This document shows positions 10,536 to 21,700 of a stretch of DNA of 64,000 bases, in pieces (positions within the stretch are counted from its first letter, which is position 1; every line of letters begins with the position of its first letter). The notes below the pieces were generated by a model. The model made no database searches. It was given only the letters and a program-made list of their open reading frames with translations, and was not told where the DNA came from. The stretch spans positions 2,132,501-2,196,500 of the forward strand of contig WPIO01000038.1 in NCBI GenBank assembly GCA_009760855.2, given 5' to 3'. The stretch comes from Cristatella mucedo (taxonomy: Eukaryota; Bryozoa; Phylactolaemata; Cristatellidae). The translations under genes and the position numbers were made by a program.

Positions 10536-11364
10536 TTATCATAAAGGATTGTGTGCTTCAGGACTTTAGCTCACAACATGGGTCGTAATGTGCAAGAACC
10601 TTATCCCCTGGCTAAGAGTGACATTTTCCAAGGATCTTGCTGGCAAAAACAGAAGAAGGTTGGCCATGTCGTGATTATTTTTTAGATTAGCTGGCAGGAT
10701 ACATGATGCTGGTTTTCATGCTCTGGTTCAATTTGCTTGTTGCTTTGGAATTTGCATTTTCAAATATTTCTTGTGCAGTTAAATTGTCTGTCGTTGCCTT
10801 GAGCATAATATAGTGAGATGCTCAATGGCCTTCTTATGTAGTAAGCCTACAAAGAAGCTGGCTGACGAGTCTAGGAATTGAGCCAGACTCCAGGAAGGAA
10901 TTTCGGTGCACCGATGGGAGGGGGATTCGAACAACGAGCTGCCTAGAGAGGATTTAAAGATGACGAAATCAATACCAACGGGACATTTTTGTAGCGCCAT
11001 AAGAGCTAAATCTCGACACTGGCACTTTACGGCTGGCTGCACGAGAGTGAACGACCGCGGAGGGTTTTTGACGCGTGTGCTGCCACGTGGCACACGGAAG
11101 CGTGCAGAGCACAAATACCAAGCTTCGGCTTAGGCTTAGGCACGTGTGCGTAGGCCAGCATGCAAAAGTGCACCAGAACGCACGTTGGGCCGCCGCTTAG
11201 TAAGACCCTGGGCTCAGTGTCAAGCCCTGGGTCACGAACACGAACAGGTGTCAGCCCGAAAAAGCCAACAGGAACACAAAGGACTGGACGTTGACTGGGG
11301 CACATGGAAAGGTGGGCAGTACAGATATGCCCATGGCTTTGACTCAAATAATATGATAGGAATA
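10536..11364. other. Gene-free stretch
   Basis: No recognised gene or repeat. Overlapping frames on both strands at 10,780-11,350 have no homology I can name and no convincing splice sites. Confidence 0.3.
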
Positions 11365-11508
11365 ATAAGTTAGTATAGCATCCTCTGAGAACTTAATCTT
11401 CTTCTAGGCACTTTACATCAGCCAGAAAGGAAGCACGATTGAATGATTAGTGGTGGCATGCACAATAAACAACAAGAACATATTTAGAGGTGACGTGCAG
11501 AGGGTCTG

Positions 11509-11670
11509 CTGGCGTGCCGCAATGGCTCACCAGGTAAGGCCGTTGCTTTTCACGACCTCGGCACCGAGGTCGTCGGTTCGAATCCTGCGGTGGGCGATCC
11601 TTTGACACCACTGCAAGCGGTAGTGATAGCCGTAAAGGCTGTCTCTATACAAAAAGACGCTGTGAAATCA
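11509..11670 (+). mobile_element. SINE-2 nested in LINE-A
   Basis: The head 'aatggctcaccaggtaaggc' (A-box) and the exact B-box GGTTCGAATCC are separated by an arm 'acctcggcaccgaggt'. The body 'gggcgatccttt…ccactgcaagcggtag…gccgtaaaggct' and 'tatacaaaa' end follow. It interrupts the antisense LINE close to that LINE's 3' end, so it is younger than the LINE. Confidence 0.85.
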
Positions 11671-12916
11671 GCTAGTAGTATTGTAGTTATTGCGTGCAAG
11701 TCTGGTTAGTGGCAGCATGCACAGTGTCAGCACACATAAAACACATAAAGGACGAACCACAGGGATCCACTAAATGCTGTGATACACAGGTGCTGTTTTA
11801 GTTTCTTTTTATATGTGGTCAAGTCAGGAGATGTTGTGACGCAAGTTTGGATTGAGCTCCAGTCTTTGGGGGCATATGAACTAAATGCACGATCTCCAAA
11901 GGATTTGATGTTTTTGTACAAGGTATAGGTAAATAGATTCCGAAAAGCAGGTATTATGATGCTTAGCCTGTGGTGGCGGAGTAAATCTGATAGGTAGGCT
12001 GGAGCCAAAGAATGAAGTGACCTAAAAGTGAGCGACGAAACCTTGAAGTATTGCGTTGCTTGAGCGCTAGCCGGTGCAGGTCGGCGAGAAGTAATGGATG
12101 TAGCAACTCACGATATCACCAGCCTAGCTACGGAGTTGTGCACCACCTGTAAGCCCCTGATTACATAGGCCGGTAGACCAGCAAGCAGTGAGTTGCAGAT
12201 GTCAAGACGGGATGTCGCAAATGCATGGACCAATTTAGATTCGGTACCCTTATCTAAACAAGCCCGAATTTTAGCAATGTTGTGTAGCTGAAAGGAGGCA
12301 GACTTGAATGTGGAGCTGATGCTGCCGTCTAACGAAATGTCACTTTTGAACATGACACCTAGATTTCGTGCAGATTCAACAGGACATATACTGGCAGAGC
12401 TGATTGTGAGCTATAAGCTTTCCAATTTCTGAATCACACTTGGTTTGCCCATAACTAGTAAATTGGTTGTCTCTTCATTCAATTTAAGAAAGTTTGTTGC
12501 CATCCACGTGCAGATGTCATCAATACATGCAGCAAGTGAGTTGAGAAAATTCGATGCGATTGAGGGCTGGAGAAGAGATCAAAGGCAATGTACAGCTGAG
12601 TGTCATTTGCATAGAAGTGAAAGCCTAGATTGTGCTTGGCAATCTCATCGGCAAAAGGCAGAGTGTAGACAGTAAAAATAGCGGGACCAAGCACCGAGCC
12701 CTGAGGTGTGCCATACTTCAGAGGTTGCCCGGATGGCTTTTTCCATTCATGTCAATACTCTGGAGTCTCCCACTGAAATATGACCTGAACCATTGCAGAG
12801 CAGTGCCAGTGATGCCCAGGCGAGATGAGAGGCACGAGAAGGAGTTGGTGATCAGTAGTATCAAAAGCTGCCCAAAGATCGAGCAAAGCAAGCAGATATA
12901 CTCTACCTAAGCCTGC

Positions 12917-13085
12917 ATTGGTGAGCCGTGATGGCACACCAGGTAAGGCGGTTGCTTTTCACAACCTCGGGCCCAAGGTCGTGGGTTCGAATCCTGTAGT
13001 GGGCGGTCCTTTACCACCACTGCAAGCGGTGGATAAACCGTAAAGGCTACTCTGTCGCTATACAAAAGAGGATGTCTAATCAGCC
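12917..13085 (+). mobile_element. SINE-2 nested in LINE-A reverse transcriptase
   Basis: Starts 'ggtgagccgtgatggcacaccaggtaaggc', has the exact B-box GGTTCGAATCC, and ends 'cgctatacaaaagag'. The LINE sequence on its two sides is continuous in the decayed copy at 5625-5800, so the borders of the insertion are well defined. Confidence 0.85.
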
Positions 13086-13175
13086 GGTGTTTCCTAAGTA
13101 GGTCGTTATACGCCCGAAGCAATGCCGACTCTGTGGAATGATTAGCTAGAAAACCGATTGGAACTTGCAAGGTTT

Positions 13176-13819
13176 GAAGTTTCGATATTTGAGTTCACGA
13201 GTCGTTCCAGTGTTGTTCATAATATTATTAGCTTGAAAATTCTGAAAAATACTCCGATACTTTCGTGGAAATTTTCGCACACACTTAATTTAATCATTTG
13301 CTAGTTTTGATTCGTTACTGTACGCGACCTGATTTAAATGAAACGATCACACCTGCCTGTCTTGTCGCTAGAAATAGCTTAAGAAGTCCATTTAAGCTGT
13401 CTCTGTTCTGGCAATAAAAGGAACGTTATTAGAGTATGTACATGGTGTATGGTTTCGCGCACAAGAAATTCAGAAGCAAAATTACACCTTACTACTCAAG
13501 AACAAACATTACGTAAAATAGAGTAATTCATAGACGGCGGGCTGTGCACTAGAGTAAGCAACGCGTTCTTTGCCCTGAGCAAGAGATTTGATTACATCAC
13601 GTTCCTAGTCGCGTTGGCTTGGTAATCTTGTTTTCGTTACGGTTACGAGACGTTACGTAGGTCCTAGGGAGATCAACTCAAGACTGACCTCGCTTGAGCG
13701 AACCCGCCAAAGTTTGAGGCACCGCCTGAGATGGGGTTGGTGCCCGGCTCGAGGCTGCAGCCACGCTGACTACATGCAAGTAAAAGTAAAGTGGAGTAAA
13801 GGCTAGCTGATTAAAAGGC
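13176..13819. other. Gene-free stretch
   Basis: Nothing recognisable; short, stop-rich frames on both strands. Confidence 0.3.
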
Positions 13820-13965
13820 CTCATTTATATAGCGGCACAAGAGCCTTAACGGTTATTACCACCTCTAGCAATGACGATGAATGATTGCCCGCTACAGGAC
13901 TCGAGCCCACGACCTGGGTCGTATAGTGGGCGCTTGTAAGCTTCTGAGCTAAGACCAAGGAGCCA
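13820..13965 (-). mobile_element. SINE-2, antisense
   Basis: 'tatatagcggcacaagagccttaacggttattaccacc…gattgcccgctacaggactcgagcccacgacct' is the reverse complement of the SINE-2 body and B-box region, with several changes. Confidence 0.75.
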
Positions 13966-15118
13966 AAAAATGCTTGGAAAACCCGTAGGCGGCCAATAAA
14001 AAGCGAATATACTGGTGCTATGGGCAGATTTCGCCGACGTATTGCAAAGCAATGCTTCTTTCATTGATGCGATACGAGATTTCTAATTGCATGCATGTGT
14101 ACAGTGAAGTTCTTAAATAAGCGCTTGAGTAGGCTAAAGGGGGCTGATCGTAGACACAAATATTCAGCTTGAACGTTGAACAGAGAGTTATAGCTCAATT
14201 TACTTCTTAAGCGCTATTCATCCAAACGCTACCTAGGGAGGTCTAGAAACAATCAATGTTAGGATGTATTGTCTGGGGCATTGCAGCCAGCTGTTCGGCT
14301 AGAAAAAATTAATGCCATTAATACTGAATGAATGCTTACTGACCTAGATCAGATGCATGACCTTGACCCCCGCGGACAGTAGTGAAAGGTAAGCATTCGA
14401 AATCGGTCAGAATATGATAGCGCTTGAATTTAAAGTGGTTCCAGAAGTTGAACGATTAGAAATAAGAAATTTCACACACTTTGATTTGCAAGACGTGCAA
14501 GGCTATCTGCAGTGACCGTTCTTTCCAGCCGTAAACTTATGAGTTGTACACTATGACTGGTGCTGTGCACGAGAACCTCGCTATGAAATAAACGCATTCA
14601 AATAGAAGTCAATTGCTTTTCTATTAATTAAGCTAAGGTGTTCTTGAAGAGTGTTTACTAACGTTGCTGCCGACGCAATAATTTCCTGCGTACAAGTAGC
14701 ATTTATGACTCAATAGTCGTGCGGCGACGCTCCAACAGTATCTGTGACGCATCTTCATGGACTAGCATTGATTACTCGCGCTGGGTTTGTGGCAAAGGAC
14801 TTAAGTTCAGGAGCCACTGGATCACTTTTTCAGGAAATGATTAATTAATAATAATAATAATAATAAAGCACTTGATTAGCAGCAAGGAAAATTCGCCTTG
14901 CGGATACATCCGCAATCCAGTTATCTGTAACCGAATTTTGTCTAGCTACCGACATCGCCGAAGAACGTGCAACTTTCTCATGGGTGCACCTCTCTGAGAA
15001 TATCATTCACACGTGACGTCTCGAAAGAGGGTTAGACGGTTGTGCGACGTCAGACGTTAGCAGCGTATGAACGAAATCCAAACCCAACACGACCTACCGT
15101 CCACTACGACACACTCAG
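13966..15118. other. Gene-free stretch
   Basis: No exon supported. A short (AAT)n run at about 14,847-14,866 followed by 'agcacttgatta' is probably a minimal antisense LINE-A 3' end. Confidence 0.3.
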
Positions 15119-15690
15119 TTGAACTGTTGCTTTGATCCCTACCAGCCTTCGAGCAAGTCGAATTCTCTCAACTCCTTAGCTGCATGTATTAATGACATCC
15201 GCGCATGGATGGCAGAACATTTTCTTAGATTAAATGACGATAAAAATAACTTACCGGTTATGGGCAAACCCAGTGTGATTCAGAAATTGGAAAGGCTGAC
15301 GCTCAATGTGGGCTCTGCCAATCATTTGGAGACCGTGCATTTAGTTCGCATGCTCCCAAAGCCTGAAACTCACTCCCGACTTGCGTCACGACATCTCCTG
15401 ATTTGACCACATTTAAAAAGAACTTCAAAACGTACCTATTTATGGCAGCATTTAGTGGATCCCTGTAATTCGTCCTTTATGGGCTCACGCGTGCTGACAC
15501 TGTGCATGCTGCCACTTACCACACTTGCATGCTGACCCTGTGCTTGTCACCAATAACCATTATTCATGTTCATAAAGCATGATACCATTCACCACTCGAT
15601 CGTGTTTCCTTTGCAGTAAATGTAAAGCGCCTATAAAGATATTGAGTTCTCTGAGGGCGCTTTATCAAGTGTATTATTATTATTAAGTGA
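15119..15690 (+). mobile_element. LINE-A copy with internal deletion, sense
   Basis: The first part encodes CINDIRAWMAEHFLRLNDDK, the L2-type segment after the YADD box. Near 15,322 it jumps to the C-terminal segment (TSPDLTTFKKNFKTY) and runs on to the hairpin 'gcgcctataaagatattgagttctctgagggcgc' and an ATT tail. Several hundred bases between these parts are missing relative to the copy at 11,365. Confidence 0.75.
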
Positions 15691-16329
15691 AACCGTCAAT
15701 GTATGCGCATCTTTGGATATTATCAACTAGCTGCTAGCTACTCGCTACTACAAGGATAGTATCTGATAGTAGACGGCAGCATCAGCTTCCAAGACAAGTC
15801 TGCCTCTTTGAGCAGCTTCATGTAATGTAGTAAATCGCCATCTTTAACCCCTCAAAGCCACAAAGATTAAGTTGGCGCTACGCAGTAGGGTTTTCTCTAG
15901 CGAACTTGAAGCTGTGATTTGGGGTTCTCTGTGCACGATTTAGATCGCTGGGAACGCCGGCACACTGCCAGTGCCGGCAGACTGGTAGCGCCCTAAACCA
16001 CCCCAGGGTCTAACAGCTGGTAGCTGTGGCCTTGGGGGACAGGCCGGCGCCCAGCTTTGGTCGGGCGGCTGTGGTTTATCCGCAGGCCGGCGGCTTGGTC
16101 CTCCCGCCAACTCACGAAATGAGTTGCGGCTGAAAGGAAGGAGTGCGCGAGTGGAGGGAACGCCAGCCAACCGGAGAGAGGGGCAGTCGAGTGGGAGAAA
16201 GGGCCGAAGGGAGCCGTGCGCCCATCGGCTCCGTGCGTCACGTAATAAACTGTCGTTGTTGGTCATCGGCTGGCTCTCTGCTGTGCGAATCAAACTACAA
16301 AAGCCTAAGCGACTTTAGGTAGGCATACG
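15691..16329. other. Gene-free stretch, GC-rich at 15,950-16,230
   Basis: No homology recognised. Open frames exist on both strands in the GC-rich part, as expected of biased composition, with no clear donor or acceptor pair. Confidence 0.3.
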
Positions 16330-17250
16330 GAGGGAGGGGGACTAACAGACTTCAGCTCACCCAACAAATAGAAAGTGTGGAAAAGGGTAGGCTTTCTCAG
16401 CTGACTCAGATGAGCAGTTGAGAAGGTGAGTATCATGGAAGAAGCAGTTTAGGACGACTGGAAAGTATGTGTCGCAGTAAGCAGCAGATGAGTAGATGTC
16501 ATTGTGTAAGAATAATGGAAATAAGTCCACAGTCCAAGACCTACAGAGCAAAAGATTCTGCTGCCAGCTTGAACTTTGCCGTCCTTAAGAGAAGGAATGG
16601 AGCGGCTGGTGAGTTTTCCAAAAGATTACTGGAAGTAGGGGTAGGCTGAAATGGGTGCAGCAGTTCAGCTAGGTATGAAAGAGCCAAGCCGGAGGGGGGG
16701 AAGGAGGGCTCGTAGGTCAGTGTAAGATCCTCATTCAGTATCCGTTGATCATTCTGAAGCCATCGAGGCTACTTCAGCAAAAGAAACATTGACTGAACCT
16801 TTGGGGTTTTCTCACAAGCCTTGCATTCATGTTCATTGCCAGCTGAAGTGGCTTAATGGCTCTGTTTTGGTAGCCCAGCCAAAATGTGACTGCAATTATC
16901 TAGCCTACAAAGAACCAATGAGCTAGTTGAATTGCGCGCAAGCCACCGAGGAAGACAGTTTTTAATCTTTGATGTAAATTGGATGTGGTGGCTAACTTTC
17001 AATACAGTTTTATCGACGAGACTCATAGAATTTAGGCAGTTGCCAAAGATAAAACGTAAATTATGAACGCACGGCGACGGTCGAACGACAGCATAACTTA
17101 TTAAAAGACCAAAGTCTCGCATACCAGCTTCACGCTTGGAGTGTCCTATGAGCAGCAGTTCGATTTGGTCGCCGTCTAGTTTATGGGAAAGTAGCCGATT
17201 CCAGCTTACATTGCAAACTTTGGATATAGTTAGACGAGAATACCGCAAAA
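16330..17250 (-). mobile_element. LINE-B (L2/CR1-type), antisense
   Basis: The minus-strand frame near 16,860-17,250 reads LDGDQIELLLIGHSKR, then HNLRFIFGNCLN and LCRLDNCSHILAGLPK, the standard L2-type post-palm and thumb order. At 16,340-16,700 the C-terminal part typical of LINE-B follows (YSSAAYCDTYF, NCSSESA). It is broken by frameshifts. Confidence 0.7.
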
Positions 17251-17330
17251 AAGTGCCTAGGAAGAAATTGAGTTCTATGAGGGCACTATTGTAAATTTCT
17301 TATTAGTAATATTATTATTAATATTTAATT
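17251..17330 (+). mobile_element. LINE-A/SINE-1 3' tail, sense
   Basis: 'agtgcctaggaagaaattgagttctatgagggcact' with an ATT tail. Both halves of the outer stem changed together (GCGCC/GGCGC to GTGCC/GGCAC), so pairing is kept. Confidence 0.6.
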
Positions 17331-17639
17331 TTATGAGGTGCTATGATGACTACGGTAATTCTAGCTCCGAGCGAAAAGCTAAGAAAAGAAGAAGCGTTTA
17401 AAATATATAAAAATATAACACAATTATAATAATATACTATAATTATAAACGTATTAAGGCGTTATTTGCATGCAGCTTAAATTTTGCCTCTGGTTTAAAG
17501 TGCCCAGTTGTGAGGATTTTCCCAATGTTGGCAGCCTTTCCGGAGTCGATACGACCGTTGGAAGGCAGAGTCACGCATCACGTGTGCAAACCTGGAAAAG
17601 TATGCATCCAAAGTGATCGTAGGTTCAAAAGCATCTAGT

Positions 17640-18560
17640 AAGTGTCATTGTGCTTCCCGATGTAGTCGCCTACTCTAGCACAATCCATGCTTTCATTTTT
17701 ATGCATACGACACTGAGCTGCTACCGTCTCTTACAGCATGTCAAAATCTCTAAATTCCCTTACTGCGTGTGTTACTGGAGTTCGCGCTTAGATGGTAACA
17801 GGCTTTCTCAAATTAAATTAGCTGTAAGACAAGCATACTAACTTTGGGCAGCTTAGGTATTAAAGAGAAAATTGAAAACTATACCTCAAACAAGAGCTCG
17901 GTTAAAATATCTTCTGTAACAACAGCACAATGCCGTTGTTGCATGCACTCTTGACATTCCATTACAAAATCTGTAGCTCACCACTCGCTAGCCTTTTGGC
18001 CCGTGCAGTAAGGAGCTTCCACTTGGTGCAAAACTCGGCGGCGTGGCTTGTCTATCCCAAACGTCGTAATCATCACGCCACACCACTTTTAACAGCCCGC
18101 ACCTGCTCCCTCCCAATCGAGCAGCGCATCGAGTTCAAGGTTAATCCACTCACACGTTTTTAGGCTCCTCCATTTTTTTTCTACAGCCTACCAATCCGAA
18201 CTACTTTCAAATCAGACATAGCGTCGTAACGCGTACTCTCTGGACACAAGTTGCTTAGCTGTGCCCCGAACCAACGCCCAATCCAAACAAAGGCTGCGCA
18301 TTTGACTTTTGTGCTCTCAAAGCCAGAATCCTATTTCTGGCTGACATCCATGACATGGCATCAACTCATCGGACGGCGCGTAAAAAGAAACTAAAAAACG
18401 AATTTGTTCCTCCCAGCATTTTTGGGGTCGATGTGAATTGTCCTTTATATGCTTGCATAGGATGAAAGTTTCCGAATTGTCCATATTCAACTGAATAACT
18501 TCACTTCAGCATATTTAAAGTGCTTAGAAAAAGAGTTATTTCTCTTAGGCTGCTACCAAA
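17640..18560 (+). mobile_element. LINE-A-like L2 copy, sense, decayed
   Basis: Pieces include a decayed post-palm region (17,650-17,840), then FHLVQNSAAWLVYPKRRNH and LPIEQRIEFKV at about 18,010-18,150, matching the thumb segment of L2-type RTs. The 3' hairpin lies at about 18,510-18,560. It ends shortly before the PARP16 start codon at 18,729 and may overlap that gene's promoter. Confidence 0.65.
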
Positions 18561-18728
18561 ATGTCTCCGGCCGACCGCGGAGTGCGGTTGCAGGCGGGTT
18601 GATACCACGTGACACGATATTACGGAAACGCCGGGCCACAACAGCAGTGATCGCGGCTGTGCTTCCGGCTTTTGCCGCCGCTGTACGTGGGTGGGGTAGC
18701 GGTTGGGGGGGTTCTCCGACGTCTGCCG

Positions 18729-21700
18729 ATGGATGGCGACGTGCTGCGCCGACACGAAGGCTTGAGTCTATTTCTAGAATGCCTCCAGCAAGACCTCATA
18801 GCAAGCGAACTATATTGGAGCCTTTTTTTGACCGCGGCGTTTCACTACAAAGTGGATTCGTTACTGCGGCCCTTTCCTTCGGCGTTCGTGAGCGGAGGCG
18901 GCGAGAAAGACGTCGTCGCTTTGGTAAGCAGTGCTTCTCGAGTCTGAGACTCGATGCAATCTCGCAGGGCATGCTCAGCTATTCCTATTTGCATTAGTTG
19001 ACAGCCGCATCCATCTTCGTTATGAATCTGCGAGTAGTTAGATCGTGGTTGAGTAGAATTCGCGAAGCTCCGGGCTTGCTCGCTCGGAGATTTCAGCAGT
19101 TTCCGTCGATATGTCGCGAAGACCGTCAGGGGCTGCCGTTCTTGTTGCCTCTTGCGCTATTTTCTGACGAATCATTCCTCGAATGTCTGTGGCTCCGGAT
19201 GAATGGGGGCGCCGTCTGCTCTCTGTCAACCGTAGTCGGGTGCATCGGCTTGGAAGTGCACCCACGGGCCTTTTCAGCCTCCTGAGGCGTCGAGGCTCCC
19301 AGTTTCCCAGTACGTCGGTACCTGGGTTTCGTTCGCTCAAAATATAGCGTCGGTTTTGGCGCATTTTCTGGTTGCGGCCGAGGTGCGAGAGCGCGTCTTC
19401 TCTGTGACGGCATCAGCAGCAGTTAGAAGATAATAATAATAATAATAATAATTCACTTGATAAAGCGCCCTGAGTGAACTCAATCTCTCTCTAGGCGCTT
19501 TACATTTGCTGCAAAGTCAAATGCAATTGAATGGTAAGTAAAATCATGCTTAAAAACAAACAAAATGAATGATATGGTTAGGGGTGACATGCACAGGGTC
19601 AGCATGCAAATGTGGTTAGTGGCAGCATGCACGGTGTCAGCACGCATAAGAACATCAAGGACGAATCACAGGGACCCACTAAATGCTGTCCTAAATAGGT
19701 GTGTTTTTAAGTTTCTTTTAAATGTGGTCAGGTCAGGGGATGTTCTGACGCAGGTCGGGAGGGAGTTCCAGGCTTTGGGAGCATACGAGCTAAATGCACG
19801 GTCTCCAAAGGATTTAAGGTTTGTGATAGCATGCAGTCTCACGTGCGCCGTTGCTGCCTGTGCGCTCGCTCTCGGCTGGCCACACGCTCTGGCAGTGCAG
19901 ACGGGCTCTGCACGCACTCTATTCTGCCACCTCTGCCAGCCGGCTGCGCCAGCTTGCGCTGCCTCGCGGTCTGCCCGAGAGCAGCTGGCCGCGTGCACAC
20001 GTGCATCGCGCTCCGCCTCTTACCAGCGGCAGGTGTGCGGCGGGGTCCCGAGCTTCGGCGAAGTGCTGGCGTCGCGCTGCTCTGCGCTCACGGACGAGCA
20101 GGCTGCACTGCTCAGCTGGCTGTTCAGCGGTGGCCGACAATGGTCGCTCGCGTCGCGCAATCCTGGCGATAAGGTATGGGCAGCAGGTCGCACGCGGCGC
20201 GTTGCTGCCCGCTCTGCTGCGCCCCACCATGACCCACGCCGAGTTGGGCGGCGGCGGCTGCTTGCTCTGAATCGTGGGCGGATTGCTGGGCGCCGGCTTG
20301 CTGCGCCGGAGCCGCGTCGCTTGCTGCCAGCTGAGCGCGGCGGCCGCCGCTGCCGTCGGGCCCAGGTCGCCGAGCTCCGTCGGCTCACGGGCGAGGCGCT
20401 CCCGGCGCGCTGTCCGAGCCACCTGTTCGAGCTCGTCTACGGCGCCGGGCCGGAAGAGAGGTTCGAGCGGCTGCGAGGCGGCCGGCCGCTGCTGCACGCC
20501 TACCACGGCAGCCGCGCCGAGAACTTCTACTCGATCCTCAAGAACGGCCTTCAGTCGCACATGAACAAGGTAATTGGTTGCGGGGACGAACGCCTGCAGG
20601 TGTTGCCTCGCGTGCGTCGCGTCCTCTGCCGACCATGGCCGCCGCTGCCACCGATCCGCTCACGCTGCTGCTGCTGCTGCTGCCGCTTCTGCCACGCGGT
20701 CGCTGCGCGGTTGTTGACTCACGATCCCTCCTCCTCGGGCTCCCGTTGCTACAGACGTCGCTGTTCGGCGAGGGCACCTACTTGACCAGCGAGCTTGCCG
20801 TCGCTATGGAGTTCAGCCCGCTAGTGCCCGTGCAAGCCTGTGGCTCGCTCGGCGGCGATCGCCGCCATGGTGACCGCGGCGGCAGCAGCGGCTGTGGCCG
20901 GCTGAGCGTGGTGGCTCTGTGTGAGCTCGTTGACGATGCGAGCATCAAGTGCGACCGTCGCCACTGCACGCGCGGTAGGGACCAGCGGCTGCGGCTGATG
21001 AGAGCCGTGAGAGGTCGCGCCCTCGAGGTCGCGCATGCATGACGACCGCCGTCTGTTTCACCGTCTGCGCGAGCCACCGCGTGTGGCATGCTCGGGACTG
21101 TGCCAGCTGGGTGCCGCTCACGGCTAAGGCTTCGCTGCCTCGTTCGCAGGTCAGGACGATGGCGTCGGCGCCGGGGGTGGCCGAAGGGCGTCGGGCCGTG
21201 CGCCGAACAGCCAGGCCGGCGATGTGCCGGAAAAGTACTACGTGGCCACGAACAACGAGATGGTGCGCGTCAAGTATCTGCTCGTGTACGCGTCGCCCGG
21301 CGGCGGCGACAGTGCGCCGCAGCCGACTGCGGGCCATGCCACAGCGTAAGTGCTGCACAGCAGCTTGCGCCGTGACAGCGGATCAAAACTAGAGTGACAT
21401 CAGTTGTTGAGGAGATGGTATTGTAAATGTCGCCGGTTGGGATGAGTGAGGTTTTTGCCATCTAGATCGTGCACTTTCAGTGCGTCAGTTATCTGTGAAA
21501 GCATTCAAGGAGCACGAAAAAAAAGCGTTTTCCCGTTCGGCGCCACATGCCGGCCTCTAGCCAGAACAGGTCAGGGGCAGAAGTGTCGGAGCCCCATTGG
21601 TGACTTCCTGTCTCGACAGCTGTCTTTTCAGAGAGGGCCCAATCATTCAGCGTTTTTGCTGGATCTCCAACGCTCGGGTCAGTCCTCCATATCTTGCGAG

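Larger units (their letters stand above)
11365..13175 (-). mobile_element. LINE-A (L2/CR1-type), longest copy, antisense, with two nested SINEs
   Basis: Read on the minus strand, the pieces follow the order of an L2-clade reverse transcriptase. They are a NHSTESALL box (about 13,130), an AAFDTTDH box (about 12,870), and a LGP-FT-YT/YANDTQ palm box (about 12,600-12,690; the usual YADD reads YAND). Next come the thumb region NSLLAGLPA (about 12,200) and the C-terminal KSFGDRAFSSYAPK (about 11,880). The 3' end, ending in the hairpin and an A/T-rich tail, is at 11,365-11,440. Frameshifts and stops break every frame, so it is dead. SINE-2 copies interrupt it at 11,509-11,670 and 12,917-13,085. Confidence 0.85.

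Noticed and set aside
11509-11670. Functional tRNA gene
   Set aside because: A-box and B-box are present, but the acceptor stem does not close and the same head with a long body recurs eight times, so it is a SINE.
19565-20785. Single open frame of 406 codons
   Set aside because: It fuses an antisense LINE, PARP16 exon 2, intron 2 and exon 3. Splice sites and family alignment show it is not one exon.
20578-21042. Separate 154-codon gene
   Set aside because: Its second half is PARP16 exon 4; the first half is intron 3.
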